Part shown: piece after piece, positions 41,477 through 50,090 of the stretch | Position numbering within the stretch: position 1 is the stretch's first letter | Layout of the letters: each line of letters opens with the position of its first letter | From: Nocardia transvalensis NBRC 15921 | Lineage (GTDB): Bacteria; Actinomycetota; Actinomycetes; Mycobacteriales; Mycobacteriaceae | Assembly (NCBI RefSeq): GCF_000308875.1 | Contig: NZ_BAGL01000066.1 | Location: 32,403 to 96,402, forward strand | DNA length: 64,000 bases | Direction of reading: 5' to 3' | Made by a program: the position numbers and the translations under genes | The notes under the pieces: generated by a model | Seen by the model: only the letters and a program-made list of their open reading frames with translations | Told to the model about the DNA's origin: nothing | Database searches by the model: none

Positions 41477-42715
41477 TCACCACGTGTCTTCGAGCATCCT
41501 GGGCTTGCACGCCTGCCACGCACCCGCCAGCAGGACCAGCACGGCGACCGCCAGCAGGGCGAAGGGGGCGCCCCAGCCGTGGGTCACGTCGTGCAGCACG
41601 CCGAACAGCAGCGGGCCGACGCAGGCCACGGAGTAGCCGACGCCCTGGGTGAAGCCGGACAGGGAGGCCGATCCGGCCTGGGTGCGGGTGCGGAGGTTGA
41701 TCAGCGTCAGGGCCATCGGGAAGGTGCTCGGGCCCAGGCCCAGCAGGATCACCCACAGCCACGGCGCGGCCATCGGCGCGGTCAGCAACCCGGCGAAGGC
41801 GATGAAAAAGCTGATGGCACAACCGATCACGATCGGGAACGGATTGCGCACGCGGGCGGTCACGCTGGGCGCGGTGAGCGCGGCCACCAGGCCGACGAGC
41901 GAGAACACACCGACCATGGTCCCGCCGAACGAGTCGGAGGCCCCGGCGTCGGACAGGATCTTGGGCAGCCAGGTGAACATGGCGTAGGTGCTCAGCGAGG
42001 TCATGCCGAACATGCCGGCCATCCCCCAGGCCACCGGCGACCGCCACACCTTGCCCGCGGCGGCCCCCTGCTGCGGCAGCGCGGTCACATCCACCTGGTC
42101 ACGGCCGCGCCGATCGCGCAGCACGCCCAGCCACGGCAGCGCGGCCGCGAAGCCCAGCAGCGCCCACAGGCCCAGCGAGATCCGCCAGCCCTCGGCATCG
42201 GCCACCGGCACCGCGATCATCGCCGGAACCACCGTGCCCAGCTGCACCATCGTGATGTAGAGCGAGCTCAGCACCGCCAGATGATCCGCGAAGTACCGCT
42301 TGACCAGCGGCGGGATCACCACGTTGCCGATACCCATACCGGCCAGCGCCAGCGCCGACAGCACCAGCAGCTCCCAGGTGTCGGGCACCATCGCGCGGGT
42401 CAGCTGGCCGACGCCGGCCATCAGCATGGCCACCAGCGCCGTGCGTTCCAGCCCGAGCCGCCGGACGAAGATCGGCGTGAGAACGCCCGCGAAGGCGAAC
42501 ATGGCGGTGGGGATCATGCCGAAGACGCCGACGATCGCGGTCGAGTAGCCGATATCCGAGCCGATCCGCTCGGCGAGCGGGGTGAACGCCGTCACCGCGA
42601 GCCGCAACGTGAACGCCGACATGAGGATGGCGGCGAAGACCAGCAGCCGTCCCTCGATCAGGGAGCGGCGACGACGGTCCACCTCGGCGGTGGTCTGCTC
42701 AACGGTGACTGTCAC
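41477..42715 (-). CDS. MFS transporter, CynX/NimT type
   Basis: 412 residues from a GTG at 42715; an in-frame TTG at 42751 would read through the palindrome between this and the divergent regulator gene, so the GTG is preferred. Twelve membrane helices with the CynX-type features: LRLAVTAFTPLAERIGSDIG after helix 1, MGIGNVVIPPLVKRYF, and GLGPSTFPMALTLINLRTRT. Relatives export 2-nitroimidazole or carry cyanate; the substrate here is unknown. It is probably controlled by the divergent GntR gene. Confidence 0.82.
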   Translation of the reverse strand: MTVTVEQTTAEVDRRRRSLIEGRLLVFAAILMSAFTLRLAVTAFTPLAERIGSDIGYSTAIVGVFGMIPTAMFAFAGVLTPIFVRRLGLERTALVAMLMAGVGQLTRAMVPDTWELLVLSALALAGMGIGNVVIPPLVKRYFADHLAVLSSLYITMVQLGTVVPAMIAVPVADAEGWRISLGLWALLGFAAALPWLGVLRDRRGRDQVDVTALPQQGAAAGKVWRSPVAWGMAGMFGMTSLSTYAMFTWLPKILSDAGASDSFGGTMVGVFSLVGLVAALTAPSVTARVRNPFPIVIGCAISFFIAFAGLLTAPMAAPWLWVILLGLGPSTFPMALTLINLRTRTQAGSASLSGFTQGVGYSVACVGPLLFGVLHDVTHGWGAPFALLAVAVLVLLAGAWQACKPRMLEDTW

Positions 42716-42720
42716 CGAAA

Positions 42721-42735
42721 AATCATAGGATGATT
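42721..42735. promoter_or_regulatory. Palindromic operator between MFS and GntR genes
   Basis: AATCAT-AGG-ATGATT, perfect 6-bp arms, lies 5 bp from the MFS start codon. It is AT-rich in a GC-rich region and sits in the divergent promoter, as expected for FCD-type GntR operators. Confidence 0.55.
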
Positions 42736-42780
42736 GGGTGATAGGACGCAAAGAATGTGAGCAGGGGTACTCTATGGAGC

Positions 42781-43449
42781 GTGCAGCCCGTCCGTCGCAC
42801 CAGCCTCATCGCTCAGGTCACCGAGCAGCTGCGTGCCGAAATTCGTTCCGGCCGTTGGCCCGTCGGCTCCCGCATCCCCACGGAGCCGGAGCTGACCGAG
42901 CTGACCGGCACCGGTCGCAATACCGTCCGTGAGGCCGTACAGGCCCTGGTGCACGCCGGCATGCTCGAGCGCCGCCAGGGCTCCGGCACCTATGTGATCG
43001 CCACGTCCGACCTGGGTGGCGCGCTCGCGAAGTACTTCGCCGACGCCGTCGAGCGCGACATCCTCGAACTGCGCCAGGCCCTGGACACCCAGGCCGCCCG
43101 GCTGGCCGCGCAGCGCCGCGACGACACCGATATCGCCACCCTGCTGCGCCTGCTCGAGGAGCGCCGCCAGGCCTGGGACGAGGAGAATCCGGCCGCCATC
43201 GAGGCCGACGTCGAACTCCACCGCGCCATCGTGGTGGCCAGCCACAACGCCGTGTACCTGGAGTTCTACGATTCGCTGCTCCCGGTGATCGAGGAGGGAA
43301 TCCGTTCCCGCACGGCCAAATCGGGCGACGCCTACCACTCCGAACACGCCGACCTGGTACACGCCGTGATCGATGGCGACCCGGAGCGCGCCGCCCGCGC
43401 GGCCAACTGTTTTCTCGGTTCGCTGATCGCCGAATATCCAGGCAAGTAG
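42781..43449 (+). CDS. GntR-family regulator, FCD class
   Basis: 222 residues from GTG 42781, or 230 from an in-frame GTG at 42757 that has AGGA 10 bp upstream. The winged helix occupies residues about 8-70 (GSRIPTEPELTELTGTGRNTVREAVQ split as usual; RRQGSGTYV wing). The FCD ligand domain follows (ILELRQALDTQAARLAA; AHSEH-like YHSEHADLVHAVIDGD) with His residues that usually bind a metal and a carboxylate effector. It is divergent from an MFS transporter that it probably represses. Confidence 0.85.
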   Translation: MQPVRRTSLIAQVTEQLRAEIRSGRWPVGSRIPTEPELTELTGTGRNTVREAVQALVHAGMLERRQGSGTYVIATSDLGGALAKYFADAVERDILELRQALDTQAARLAAQRRDDTDIATLLRLLEERRQAWDEENPAAIEADVELHRAIVVASHNAVYLEFYDSLLPVIEEGIRSRTAKSGDAYHSEHADLVHAVIDGDPERAARAANCFLGSLIAEYPGK

Positions 43450-43648
43450 ACACGGCCGCAGAGCCGTCTCCGGCGCTGTCACCACCCGATATCCGGCCAC
43501 GTAAACGAGTCGTCACCGCCGTGCCGAGGCTCGGGTGAGCGGGAATTGCCCGCGTCGTCATGTCGTGCGACGTGTGTGTAACGCCACATCCCTACGGTTG
43601 GACCCCGACCGTGATGAGGGCGGTCACCCATCGTGAGAGGACGCGCCG

Positions 43649-45133
43649 ATGACCACCACCGACGCCGCAGTACCGACCGATCCGGACACCTCCGCCTTCC
43701 GGCATCAATCCCGCGGGCGCTGGCTGCACCGGTGGGAACCGGACGACGAGACCTTCTGGGAGAGCGGCGGCAAGCGGACCGCGCGCAAGAACCTGATCTT
43801 CTCGGTATTCGCCGAGAACCTCGGCTTCAGCATCTGGGTGCTGTGGGCCAGCGTGGTCACCGCCATGGGCCCGGCCGGGTTCGCCTTCCTGGACGGGCTG
43901 GGCCGGGGAAACCCTGTGGCCGTGGGCAATTCGCTGCTGCTGACCTCCACGCCGACCCTGGTCGGCGCGGCGCTGCGCATTCCCTACACCTTCGCCATCC
44001 CCCGCTTCGGCGGCCGCGCGTTCACCGTGTTCAGCGCGGGCATGCTGCTGCTGCCGACGCTGGGCCTGGCCTGGTTCGTCAACAAGCCGGAGACACCGTT
44101 CTGGGTGTTCATGCTGCTGGCAGCCCTGGCCGGGGTCGGCGGCGGCAACTTCTCGTCGTCGATGGCCAATATCAACTTCTTCTTCCCCGAGGGCAAGAAG
44201 GGCGCGGCCCTGGGCATCAACGCGGCCGGGGGCAATCTGGGCGTGGCCCAGACCCAGCTGTTCGTGCCGTTGGTCATCACCCTCGGCACGCACATCATGG
44301 CCAAGGACGCGGGCGGCTACCGGTTCGGCATCACCCTCGCGACCCTGATGTGGGTGCCGTTCATCCTGATCGCGATGGCGGGCGCGCTGCGGTACATGGA
44401 CTCGCTGTCCGGCGCCCGGACCGACGGGCGCTCCTACCGGCTGGCGCTCACCAACCGGCACACCTGGGTGATGGCGGTGCTCTACATCGGCACCTTCGGC
44501 TCGTTCATCGGCTTCTCCTTCGCCTTCCCGACCCTGCTGAAGGCCAATTTCCCCGAACTGGCGAAGATCGGCTGGATGAGCACGATCGGCAACCTGGCCT
44601 TCCTGGGCGCGCTGGTGGGCTCGATGAGCCGGCCGTTCGGCGGCTGGATCTCCGACCGGCTCAGCGGCGCCCGGATCACCTTCTACGTCTTCGTCGGCAT
44701 GGCGGCGGCCACCGTGCTGATCATCGCGTCACTGGGGGCGAAAAGCTTTCCGCTGTACCTGATCTCGTTCCTGATCCTGTTCGTGCTCACCGGCATCGGA
44801 AACGGGTCCACCTACCGGATGATCCCGTCGATCTTCATGGCCGAGTGCAAGCGGCGGGCCAGCGAGGCCGGCGAGGACACCGCCGCCGCACTGCTCGCCG
44901 CGAAGCGGCAGGCGGGCGCGGCGATCGGGGTGATCGGCGCGGTGGGCGCCTCCGGCGGCTGGGTGCTGCAGCAGGCACTGCGCCTGTCCAACAACCACTT
45001 CGGCACCATGTCGCCGGCGTTCTGGGCGTATGCCGTGGCATTTCTGGCGATGGGCGGAGCCACCTGGTGGTTCTACCTGCGGTCGTCGTTCGCCGTATCG
45101 CGTGCTCCGTCACTGGCTTACGCCGACGTGTAA
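43649..45133 (+). CDS. narK: Nitrate/nitrite transporter NarK, second copy
   Basis: 494 residues. MFS fold with both nitrate signatures: GGGNFSSSMANINFFFPEGK and TGIGNGSTYRMIPSIF. N-terminal motif RWLHRWEPDDETFWESGG matches the family. It differs clearly from the first NarK in the window, so it is not a recent duplicate. It stands alone with a terminator after it and could serve the respiratory NarGHJI enzyme by nitrate/nitrite exchange (inference). The upstream 199 bp show no GlnR box that I can find. Confidence 0.9.
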   Translation: MTTTDAAVPTDPDTSAFRHQSRGRWLHRWEPDDETFWESGGKRTARKNLIFSVFAENLGFSIWVLWASVVTAMGPAGFAFLDGLGRGNPVAVGNSLLLTSTPTLVGAALRIPYTFAIPRFGGRAFTVFSAGMLLLPTLGLAWFVNKPETPFWVFMLLAALAGVGGGNFSSSMANINFFFPEGKKGAALGINAAGGNLGVAQTQLFVPLVITLGTHIMAKDAGGYRFGITLATLMWVPFILIAMAGALRYMDSLSGARTDGRSYRLALTNRHTWVMAVLYIGTFGSFIGFSFAFPTLLKANFPELAKIGWMSTIGNLAFLGALVGSMSRPFGGWISDRLSGARITFYVFVGMAAATVLIIASLGAKSFPLYLISFLILFVLTGIGNGSTYRMIPSIFMAECKRRASEAGEDTAAALLAAKRQAGAAIGVIGAVGASGGWVLQQALRLSNNHFGTMSPAFWAYAVAFLAMGGATWWFYLRSSFAVSRAPSLAYADV

Positions 45134-45220
45134 CACTCCGCGGTCCAGGACAGATGATCAAGTACGCGGGTAATGCTCTGTGCCCCCGACCGATCCGGCC
45201 CTGACCAAGCCGGATCCCCC

Positions 45221-45264
45221 GAGCACGGTCGCCGTCGTCCCCCCTGCCGTCGGCGACCGTGCTC
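45221..45264. terminator. Strong hairpin after narK copy 2
   Basis: GAGCACGGTCGCC (45221-45233), 18-nt loop, GGCGACCGTGCTC (45252-45264): 13 perfect base pairs between two converging genes. No U-tract. The rest of 45134-45372 holds no gene. Confidence 0.65.
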
Positions 45265-45372
45265 ACCCGCAGGGCACATCGGGGGAATGGCAGCACGCCG
45301 TCACGGAAATCGAACGACCGCACGAACATCCCGGCCATACGACCGGACGAGCCGGGTGGTACGAAATCCGGC

Positions 45373-46224
45373 TCAGAGGCGCATGCGGACCATGTCGGCC
45401 GTGCGGGCCAGTCCCGGAAAGGCTTCCGGGGTCGAGCGCGGATGCAGGGCGTGGACCGCGAGGCGAAACATGACCGCGCGCACCACCATCTGCGGCCACT
45501 CGGGTAGGTCCGACCATCGATCCAGCAGGCCGTCGTCGGCCCCACCCCAGGACAGCGCGTCGACCACGACCACCCCCGCCGCCCACGGCGCCGGACGCCA
45601 GTAGGGCGTGAGGTCGGTGAGTCCCGGCGTGAAGGTCCCGGCGAACAGGACCGTGCCGAACAGATCGCCGTGCACCAGCTGGGACGGCGTCTGCACGGGT
45701 TTGCGCAGGGTGGCCAGCTGCGTGAGCATTTCGAGGCTGCGCTGCCCGTCCGGCGAGGTCGAGGGCAGCATGCCGCCCACCTTCAGGCTGCGCAGCGGGA
45801 CCGGCTCCCAGGCGGCGCGATCGGCGGCGACGAAGACGTCGACATCCACCCAGGGCGCGATCGGCTGCTGTACCAAGAATCGGGGCCGCTCCAGTGCCGC
45901 GGTGGCCTGGTGTAGTCGCAGCGAGACCGACACCACCTCGTCGTGCCGCGGTTCGGGCGTGCCTTCCAGGAATGTGTCCGCGCGCCAACCGGATACGACG
46001 TACCGGCCGTCGGTGCCGCGCACCGGGCGGGCCAGGCGCAGGCCGTCCACCTGCAGTGTCTCGCGCACCTTGGCCGACCAGGCGGCCCGGGCGTGATCGG
46101 CCACCGGGGACAGCACCACGTCCCCGCACCGCCATCCGCCGTCCCAATCACCGAGCGCGACCGGCGTCACTTCGCGCAGGCCGAAGGTGGCCCGCACATG
46201 CTCGGGAGGTTCCACAGAAGTCAC
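45373..46224 (-). CDS. TIGR02569 family protein (kinase-like fold)
   Basis: 283 residues from a GTG at 46224. It resembles the actinobacterial TIGR02569 family, distantly related to aminoglycoside phosphotransferases: LVHGDLFGTVLF near residue 188 recalls the HGDLxxxN catalytic loop, with Asn replaced, and VVVDALSWGGADDGLLDRW recalls the metal-binding loop. Real kinase activity is therefore doubtful. Its ortholog in M. tuberculosis (Rv3205c by position) is next to moeZ as here. Function unknown. Confidence 0.75.
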   Translation of the reverse strand: MTSVEPPEHVRATFGLREVTPVALGDWDGGWRCGDVVLSPVADHARAAWSAKVRETLQVDGLRLARPVRGTDGRYVVSGWRADTFLEGTPEPRHDEVVSVSLRLHQATAALERPRFLVQQPIAPWVDVDVFVAADRAAWEPVPLRSLKVGGMLPSTSPDGQRSLEMLTQLATLRKPVQTPSQLVHGDLFGTVLFAGTFTPGLTDLTPYWRPAPWAAGVVVVDALSWGGADDGLLDRWSDLPEWPQMVVRAVMFRLAVHALHPRSTPEAFPGLARTADMVRMRL

Positions 46225-46492
46225 GGCCGTACCGTACTCCCGGACTGTTGTCCACCCAGGAAGCCGCGCCGAGGTAGCGATCAGCACGCGAGCTAACCTG
46301 CCTCTCCGCGTTGCCAACCCGCCTCTGCGCGCTTCAGGACGCACGAGCAAACACTCCGCGGATTTTCAGCAAGCTCCACGCAATTACTCGGCAACCTCTG
46401 CACGCCCGGCGAGTCACCCGCGTCATCGCGAATCCCGTTGGTACGCAAGCAAAATATACGCGAAAATCCCCTAGCGTACCGGGCGGTTCTCC
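46225..46492. other. Gene-free region upstream of the TIGR02569 gene
   Basis: No gene is seen. It is relatively AT-rich near 46440-46480, where GGTACGC (46440-46446) and GCGTACC (46474-46480) form a 7-bp inverted repeat around an A-rich centre. This may be the promoter region of the TIGR02569 gene. Confidence 0.4.
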
Positions 46493-46523
46493 CCTGTCCC
46501 CCGCCCTAGGGGCGGGGGACAGG
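46493..46523 (-). terminator. 14-bp stem terminator downstream of moeZ
   Basis: CCTGTCCCCCGCCC (46493-46506), loop TAG, GGGCGGGGGACAGG (46510-46523). A perfect GC-rich stem with a minimal loop, about 50 bp past the moeZ stop. Confidence 0.75.
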
Positions 46524-46550
46524 AGATGGGATCAGCCCAACAGGACATGG

Positions 46551-46573
46551 TCCCGGCGCGCTTTTGGCCGGGA
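46551..46573 (-). repeat. Hairpin element C directly after the moeZ stop
   Basis: TCCCGGC (46551-46557), loop GCGCTTTTG, GCCGGGA (46567-46573). Same family as elements A, B and D-G. It touches the moeZ stop codon. Confidence 0.8.
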
Positions 46574-47758
46574 TCAGTAGACCGGGAGGCTCGGATCTAT
46601 CTGGTTGGCCCAGGCGATGATTCCGCCCTGGAGGTGGACGGCGTCGGAGAAGCCGGCGTTCTTGAGGGCCGCGAGGGCCTCGGCGGAGCGGATGCCGGTC
46701 TTGCAGTGCAGGACGATGGGGCGGTTCTGGGGCAGTTCGGCGAGGGCCTCGCCGGAGAGGATGCGGTCCTTGGGGACGAGCGTCGCGCCGTCGATGCGGA
46801 CGATGTCCCACTCGACCGGCTCCCGCACGTCGACGATAGCGACGTCCTTGCCCGCGTCGAGCATGTCCTTCAGCTCGCGCGCGGTCACGGTCGAGCCGAT
46901 CGCGGCGGCCTGGCCCTCCTCCGAGACGACACCGCAGAACGCCTCGTAGTCGATCAGCTCGGTGATCGGCTGCCGTTCCGGATCGCGGCGGAGCTTGATC
47001 GTGCGGTAGTTCATGTCGAGGGCGTCGTAGACCATCAGCCGGCCCAGCAGCGATTCGCCGATACCGGTGATCAGCTTGATCGCCTCGGTCACCATGACCG
47101 ATCCGATCGAGGCGCACAGCACGCCCAGCACGCCGCCCTCGGCGCACGAAGGCACCATGCCCGGCGGCGGCGCCTCGGGGTAGAGGTCGCGGTAGTTGAT
47201 GCCCCGGCCGTCCGGCGCGTCCTCCCAGAACACCGACACCTGGCCCTCGAACCGGTAGATCGAGCCCCAGACGTACGGCTTGCCCGCGAGCACCGCGGCG
47301 TCGTTGACCAGGTACCGGGTCGCGAAGTTGTCGGTGCCGTCGACGATCAGGTCGTATTCGGCGAACAGTTCGACCGCGTTCTCCGGCTCGAGGCGGATCT
47401 TGTGCAGGCGCACATCGATCCCGGAGTTGATCTCGAGAATCGAATCGCGGGCGCTGTCGGCCTTGCTGCGGCCGATATCGGATTCGCCGTGGATCACCTG
47501 CCGTTGCAGATTCGACGCGTCGACCTCGTCGAATTCCACGATGCCCAGGGTGCCGACCCCGGCGGCGGCCAGGTACAGCAGCGCCGGCGAGCCGAGCCCG
47601 CCCGCGCCGATCACCAGCACCTTGGCGTTCTTCAGCCGCTTCTGGCCGTCCACCCCCAGATCGGGAATGATCAGGTGGCGGCTGTAGCGGGCGACCTCAT
47701 CCTTGGTCAGCTCCGCGGCCGGCTCGACCAGTGGCGGCAGGGTCTGTGGTGATGACAC
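46574..47758 (-). CDS. moeZ: MoeZ: adenylyltransferase-sulfurtransferase
   Basis: 394 residues from a GTG at 47758 that gives the known N-terminus (VSSPQTLPPLVEPAAELT); the frame is open to 47833. E1-like domain: GAGGLGSPALLYLAAAGVG near residue 55, DGTDNFATRYLVND. The C-terminal rhodanese domain has the persulfide Cys in VLHCKTGIRSAEALAAL and AIVDVREPVEWD. MoeZ adenylates and sulfurates the C-termini of ThiS-like carriers (CysO, MoaD-type), serving cysteine and molybdopterin synthesis. That ties it functionally to NarG in this window. Downstream lie hairpin C and a strong terminator. Confidence 0.93.
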   Translation of the reverse strand: MSSPQTLPPLVEPAAELTKDEVARYSRHLIIPDLGVDGQKRLKNAKVLVIGAGGLGSPALLYLAAAGVGTLGIVEFDEVDASNLQRQVIHGESDIGRSKADSARDSILEINSGIDVRLHKIRLEPENAVELFAEYDLIVDGTDNFATRYLVNDAAVLAGKPYVWGSIYRFEGQVSVFWEDAPDGRGINYRDLYPEAPPPGMVPSCAEGGVLGVLCASIGSVMVTEAIKLITGIGESLLGRLMVYDALDMNYRTIKLRRDPERQPITELIDYEAFCGVVSEEGQAAAIGSTVTARELKDMLDAGKDVAIVDVREPVEWDIVRIDGATLVPKDRILSGEALAELPQNRPIVLHCKTGIRSAEALAALKNAGFSDAVHLQGGIIAWANQIDPSLPVY

Positions 47759-47854
47759 GTCCTGAACTCCTCGAATCGAATTCGCCGATCTCACCCGTGC
47801 AACACCGCGAATCGGACCGTTCTTCCCGACCATCGTGCCGCACCGGCCACGTCG

Positions 47855-48988
47855 TCAGCCGCGCGGGTACGGCCAGGGGTTGAAGCGGCATTTCTTGCCG
47901 TCCATCGGCACCACGCCCTGCGGGTCGAGCGCGGCGATGTCGTTGTTGCGGGTGCCGAAGGTCTGCTGCATCATCACCGGCGCCAGCCCGCCGTCGGCCT
48001 CGCACGGCTGGTGTTCGTGATAGCCGATGGCGTGCCCGACCTCGTGGTTGATCTGGTACTGGCGGTAGGACCCGATATCGCCCTCGAAGGCGGGCGCCCC
48101 GCGCACCCAGCGCACCTCCGAGAGCACCACGCGGCCCAGATCGCCGTTGTAGCAGGAGGAGTCGATGGGAATCTCGAATCCGCACGCGGTCTTGGTGGTC
48201 TGGCGCGAGGTGAGCGAGATCCGAAAATCGGGATCGCCGGAATCGACGCGGCGGAATCCGAATTTGGGATCGTGCGTCCAACTCTTGGGATTGGACAGGG
48301 TGGCCTCGACCATCTTCGCGACCGCCTCGTCGCCGCCGAGCGCGCCGGTGTCCACACCGTCCTCGATCTCGACCGTATAGCTGAACAGATGGCCCTGCGC
48401 CGCGCCCACCTGAGTCGTCGTGCCGCGCACCAGATGCCAGGCGCCCGTGCCGTTCTCGGCGTACGGCCCGCCCTCCGGCAGCGCGCCGCTGGCGAGTTCG
48501 GCGGGGAATTTGCCGTCACCCCGCGGCGGCGCGCCGATAATGCCCGATTTCTCGGTGTGTTGGCTCAGCCGGCCGAGTCCGGGGGCCCCGGCGACGACCG
48601 CGTCGCCACCCCCCTTGACGGCGTCGACGACCACCAGCACGGTGATCACGAACAGCACCGGCAGCGCGTACGCCCGCCAGCCGTAGGTGGAGACGAACCG
48701 CCGCAGCGGGCTCTTCTTCCGCCTGCCGCCGGACGACGGCCGCGACCCGTCCAGGAGCGGATTCCAGCTCGCGGTCAGCGGCTGCCGGGCCGGATCCATG
48801 CCGTTGACCAGGCCGTTCGAGTGCCCGTTCGGGCCGCGGGTACCGGGATAGAGTCCGAGTGGGTCGTAGACATCCCCCTCGGGCTCGGTGCGGCGCCGGG
48901 CGCCGAGACCTCCCGGGCGCGACGTCAGGGCGCCCACCAGGCGGCGCGGATCCCGCCCGCCGGTAGGTCGGCCCCGTTCGTCGGTCAC
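47855..48988 (-). CDS. DUF3152 membrane-anchored metalloprotease-like protein
   Basis: 377 residues from a GTG. A basic, Pro/Gly-rich cytoplasmic N-terminus (1-105), one membrane helix (about 108-126, YALPVLFVITVLVVVDAV), then an external domain. Near the end is the zinc-binding motif HEVGHAIGYHEHQPC (about residues 321-335), of the HExGHxxGxxEHxxC form. Two Cys in TACGFEIPIDSSCYNG probably form a disulfide. Position matches M. tuberculosis Rv3207c. Peptidase activity is predicted, not established to my knowledge. Confidence 0.85.
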   Translation of the reverse strand: MTDERGRPTGGRDPRRLVGALTSRPGGLGARRRTEPEGDVYDPLGLYPGTRGPNGHSNGLVNGMDPARQPLTASWNPLLDGSRPSSGGRRKKSPLRRFVSTYGWRAYALPVLFVITVLVVVDAVKGGGDAVVAGAPGLGRLSQHTEKSGIIGAPPRGDGKFPAELASGALPEGGPYAENGTGAWHLVRGTTTQVGAAQGHLFSYTVEIEDGVDTGALGGDEAVAKMVEATLSNPKSWTHDPKFGFRRVDSGDPDFRISLTSRQTTKTACGFEIPIDSSCYNGDLGRVVLSEVRWVRGAPAFEGDIGSYRQYQINHEVGHAIGYHEHQPCEADGGLAPVMMQQTFGTRNNDIAALDPQGVVPMDGKKCRFNPWPYPRG

Positions 48989-49347
48989 TTATCCAGAGTC
49001 TCACAACCGCCCCGACCGCATGGTCGGACCCGGCTCCGACCGGCAGGGGTTGCGATATTTCTCACGGCTGTGCGAGATTGCTCTGGACGGCCAGTTACTG
49101 GCAAGTTGCCAATAGCCGTTGTCGTCCGTGGGCGATCAGACCGCCGAAGCGTGCCACGAATGCGGTGCGTTTCGCGTATGGTGCTCCGAGCGTCAGCGAG
49201 GTCAGCCGTGAACGCGGCGCGCCGAGAAATACATTGCGCGCCGTGAGTGGGAACACCGAGCGCCAGCAAGGTGAGCCGTGTGCGAGTATCGTTTTACGGA
49301 TACCCGTGCACATACTTTTCCGCCGGGAATCGATTGGGAGAGCCGAA
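48989..49347 (+). promoter_or_regulatory. tetR upstream region
   Basis: 359 bp without a gene. TGGCAA-G-TTGCCA (49099-49111) is a perfect 13-bp palindrome suited to a TetR operator. A 25-bp direct repeat CCGAGCG(T/C)CAGC... occurs at 49186-49210 and 49256-49280 with three mismatches. GTATC-n8-GATAC lies near 49287-49304. The ribosome site for tetR is GGGAG at 49336-49340. Confidence 0.4.
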
Positions 49348-50022
49348 ATGACAGACCTCGTGGACCGGATGACGTCGCCCCGACTGTCGTCCGAGGCCAT
49401 GCCGAGCAAGCGCGGAACTCGCCTGCCCCGCGAGGCACGCCGCGCGCAACTGCTTGCGGCGGCCAGCGAGGTTTTCGTACTACGCGGATATCACGCGTCC
49501 GGCATGGACGAGATCTCGCAGTGCGCCGGAGTCTCCAAACCGGTGCTGTACCAGCACTTCTCGAGCAAACTCGAGCTATATCTCGCGGTGCTGCAGAACT
49601 ACATCGACGCGCTGGTGTCCAGCGTGCGGCAGGCGCTGCGCTCCACCACCGACAACCGCCAGCGCGTGCGCGCCGCGGTGCAGGCCTACTTCGATTTCGT
49701 CGACCACGAGACCCAGGGTTTCCGGCTGGTCTTCGAATCCGATCTGACCAGCGAGCCGCAGGTGCAGCGCCGTGTCGAGCAGGCCACCGAGGCGTGCGTC
49801 GACGCCGTATTCGACCTGGTCGCCCACGATTCCGGGCTGGACCCGTACCGCGCCCGGATTCTCGCGGTGGGCCTGGTCGGCGCCAGCCAGATCACCGCCC
49901 GCTACTGGCTCGAGGCGGACCGGCCCATCCCCAAGGAGGAGGCCGTCGACACGACCGTCGCGCTGTGCTGGGGTGGCCTGTCGCGCATTCCGCTCAGCAG
50001 CCCGTCCTCACCGCGCTTCTAG
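49348..50022 (+). CDS. TetR-family regulator
   Basis: 224 residues from ATG 49348; an ATG at 49399 is an alternative. The helix-turn-helix is at about residues 35-80 (LLAAASEVFVLRGYHASGMD, EISQCAGVSKPVLYQHFSSK). The ligand domain is helical with DFVDHETQGFRLVFESDL. It occupies the place of M. tuberculosis Rv3208, a regulator of unknown effector. It may bind the palindrome at 49099-49111 in its own long leader (inference). Confidence 0.88.
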   Translation: MTDLVDRMTSPRLSSEAMPSKRGTRLPREARRAQLLAAASEVFVLRGYHASGMDEISQCAGVSKPVLYQHFSSKLELYLAVLQNYIDALVSSVRQALRSTTDNRQRVRAAVQAYFDFVDHETQGFRLVFESDLTSEPQVQRRVEQATEACVDAVFDLVAHDSGLDPYRARILAVGLVGASQITARYWLEADRPIPKEEAVDTTVALCWGGLSRIPLSSPSSPRF

Positions 50023-50030
50023 CCGTACCG

Positions 50031-50074
50031 AAACCGAAGGGGCGAGACCTGATCAGGTCTCGCCCCTTCGGTTT
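50031..50074. terminator. 44-bp perfect palindrome, bidirectional terminator
   Basis: AAACCGAAGGGGCGAGACC ... centre GATC ... ending CGGTTT; every base of the 22-bp arms pairs. It lies between the converging tetR and DUF3107 genes and gives a U-tract in both directions. Confidence 0.92.
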
Positions 50075-50090
50075 TCGAGTGGGTGCCGTA

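Noticed and set aside
6395..45340. Mobile genomic island with integrase or attachment sites
   Set aside because: No integrase, transposase, tRNA or flanking direct repeat was found; only gene content suggests an accessory block.
45373..46224. Aminoglycoside resistance kinase
   Set aside because: The catalytic loop lacks the Asn of HGDxxxxN and the family is a conserved backbone protein of unknown role.
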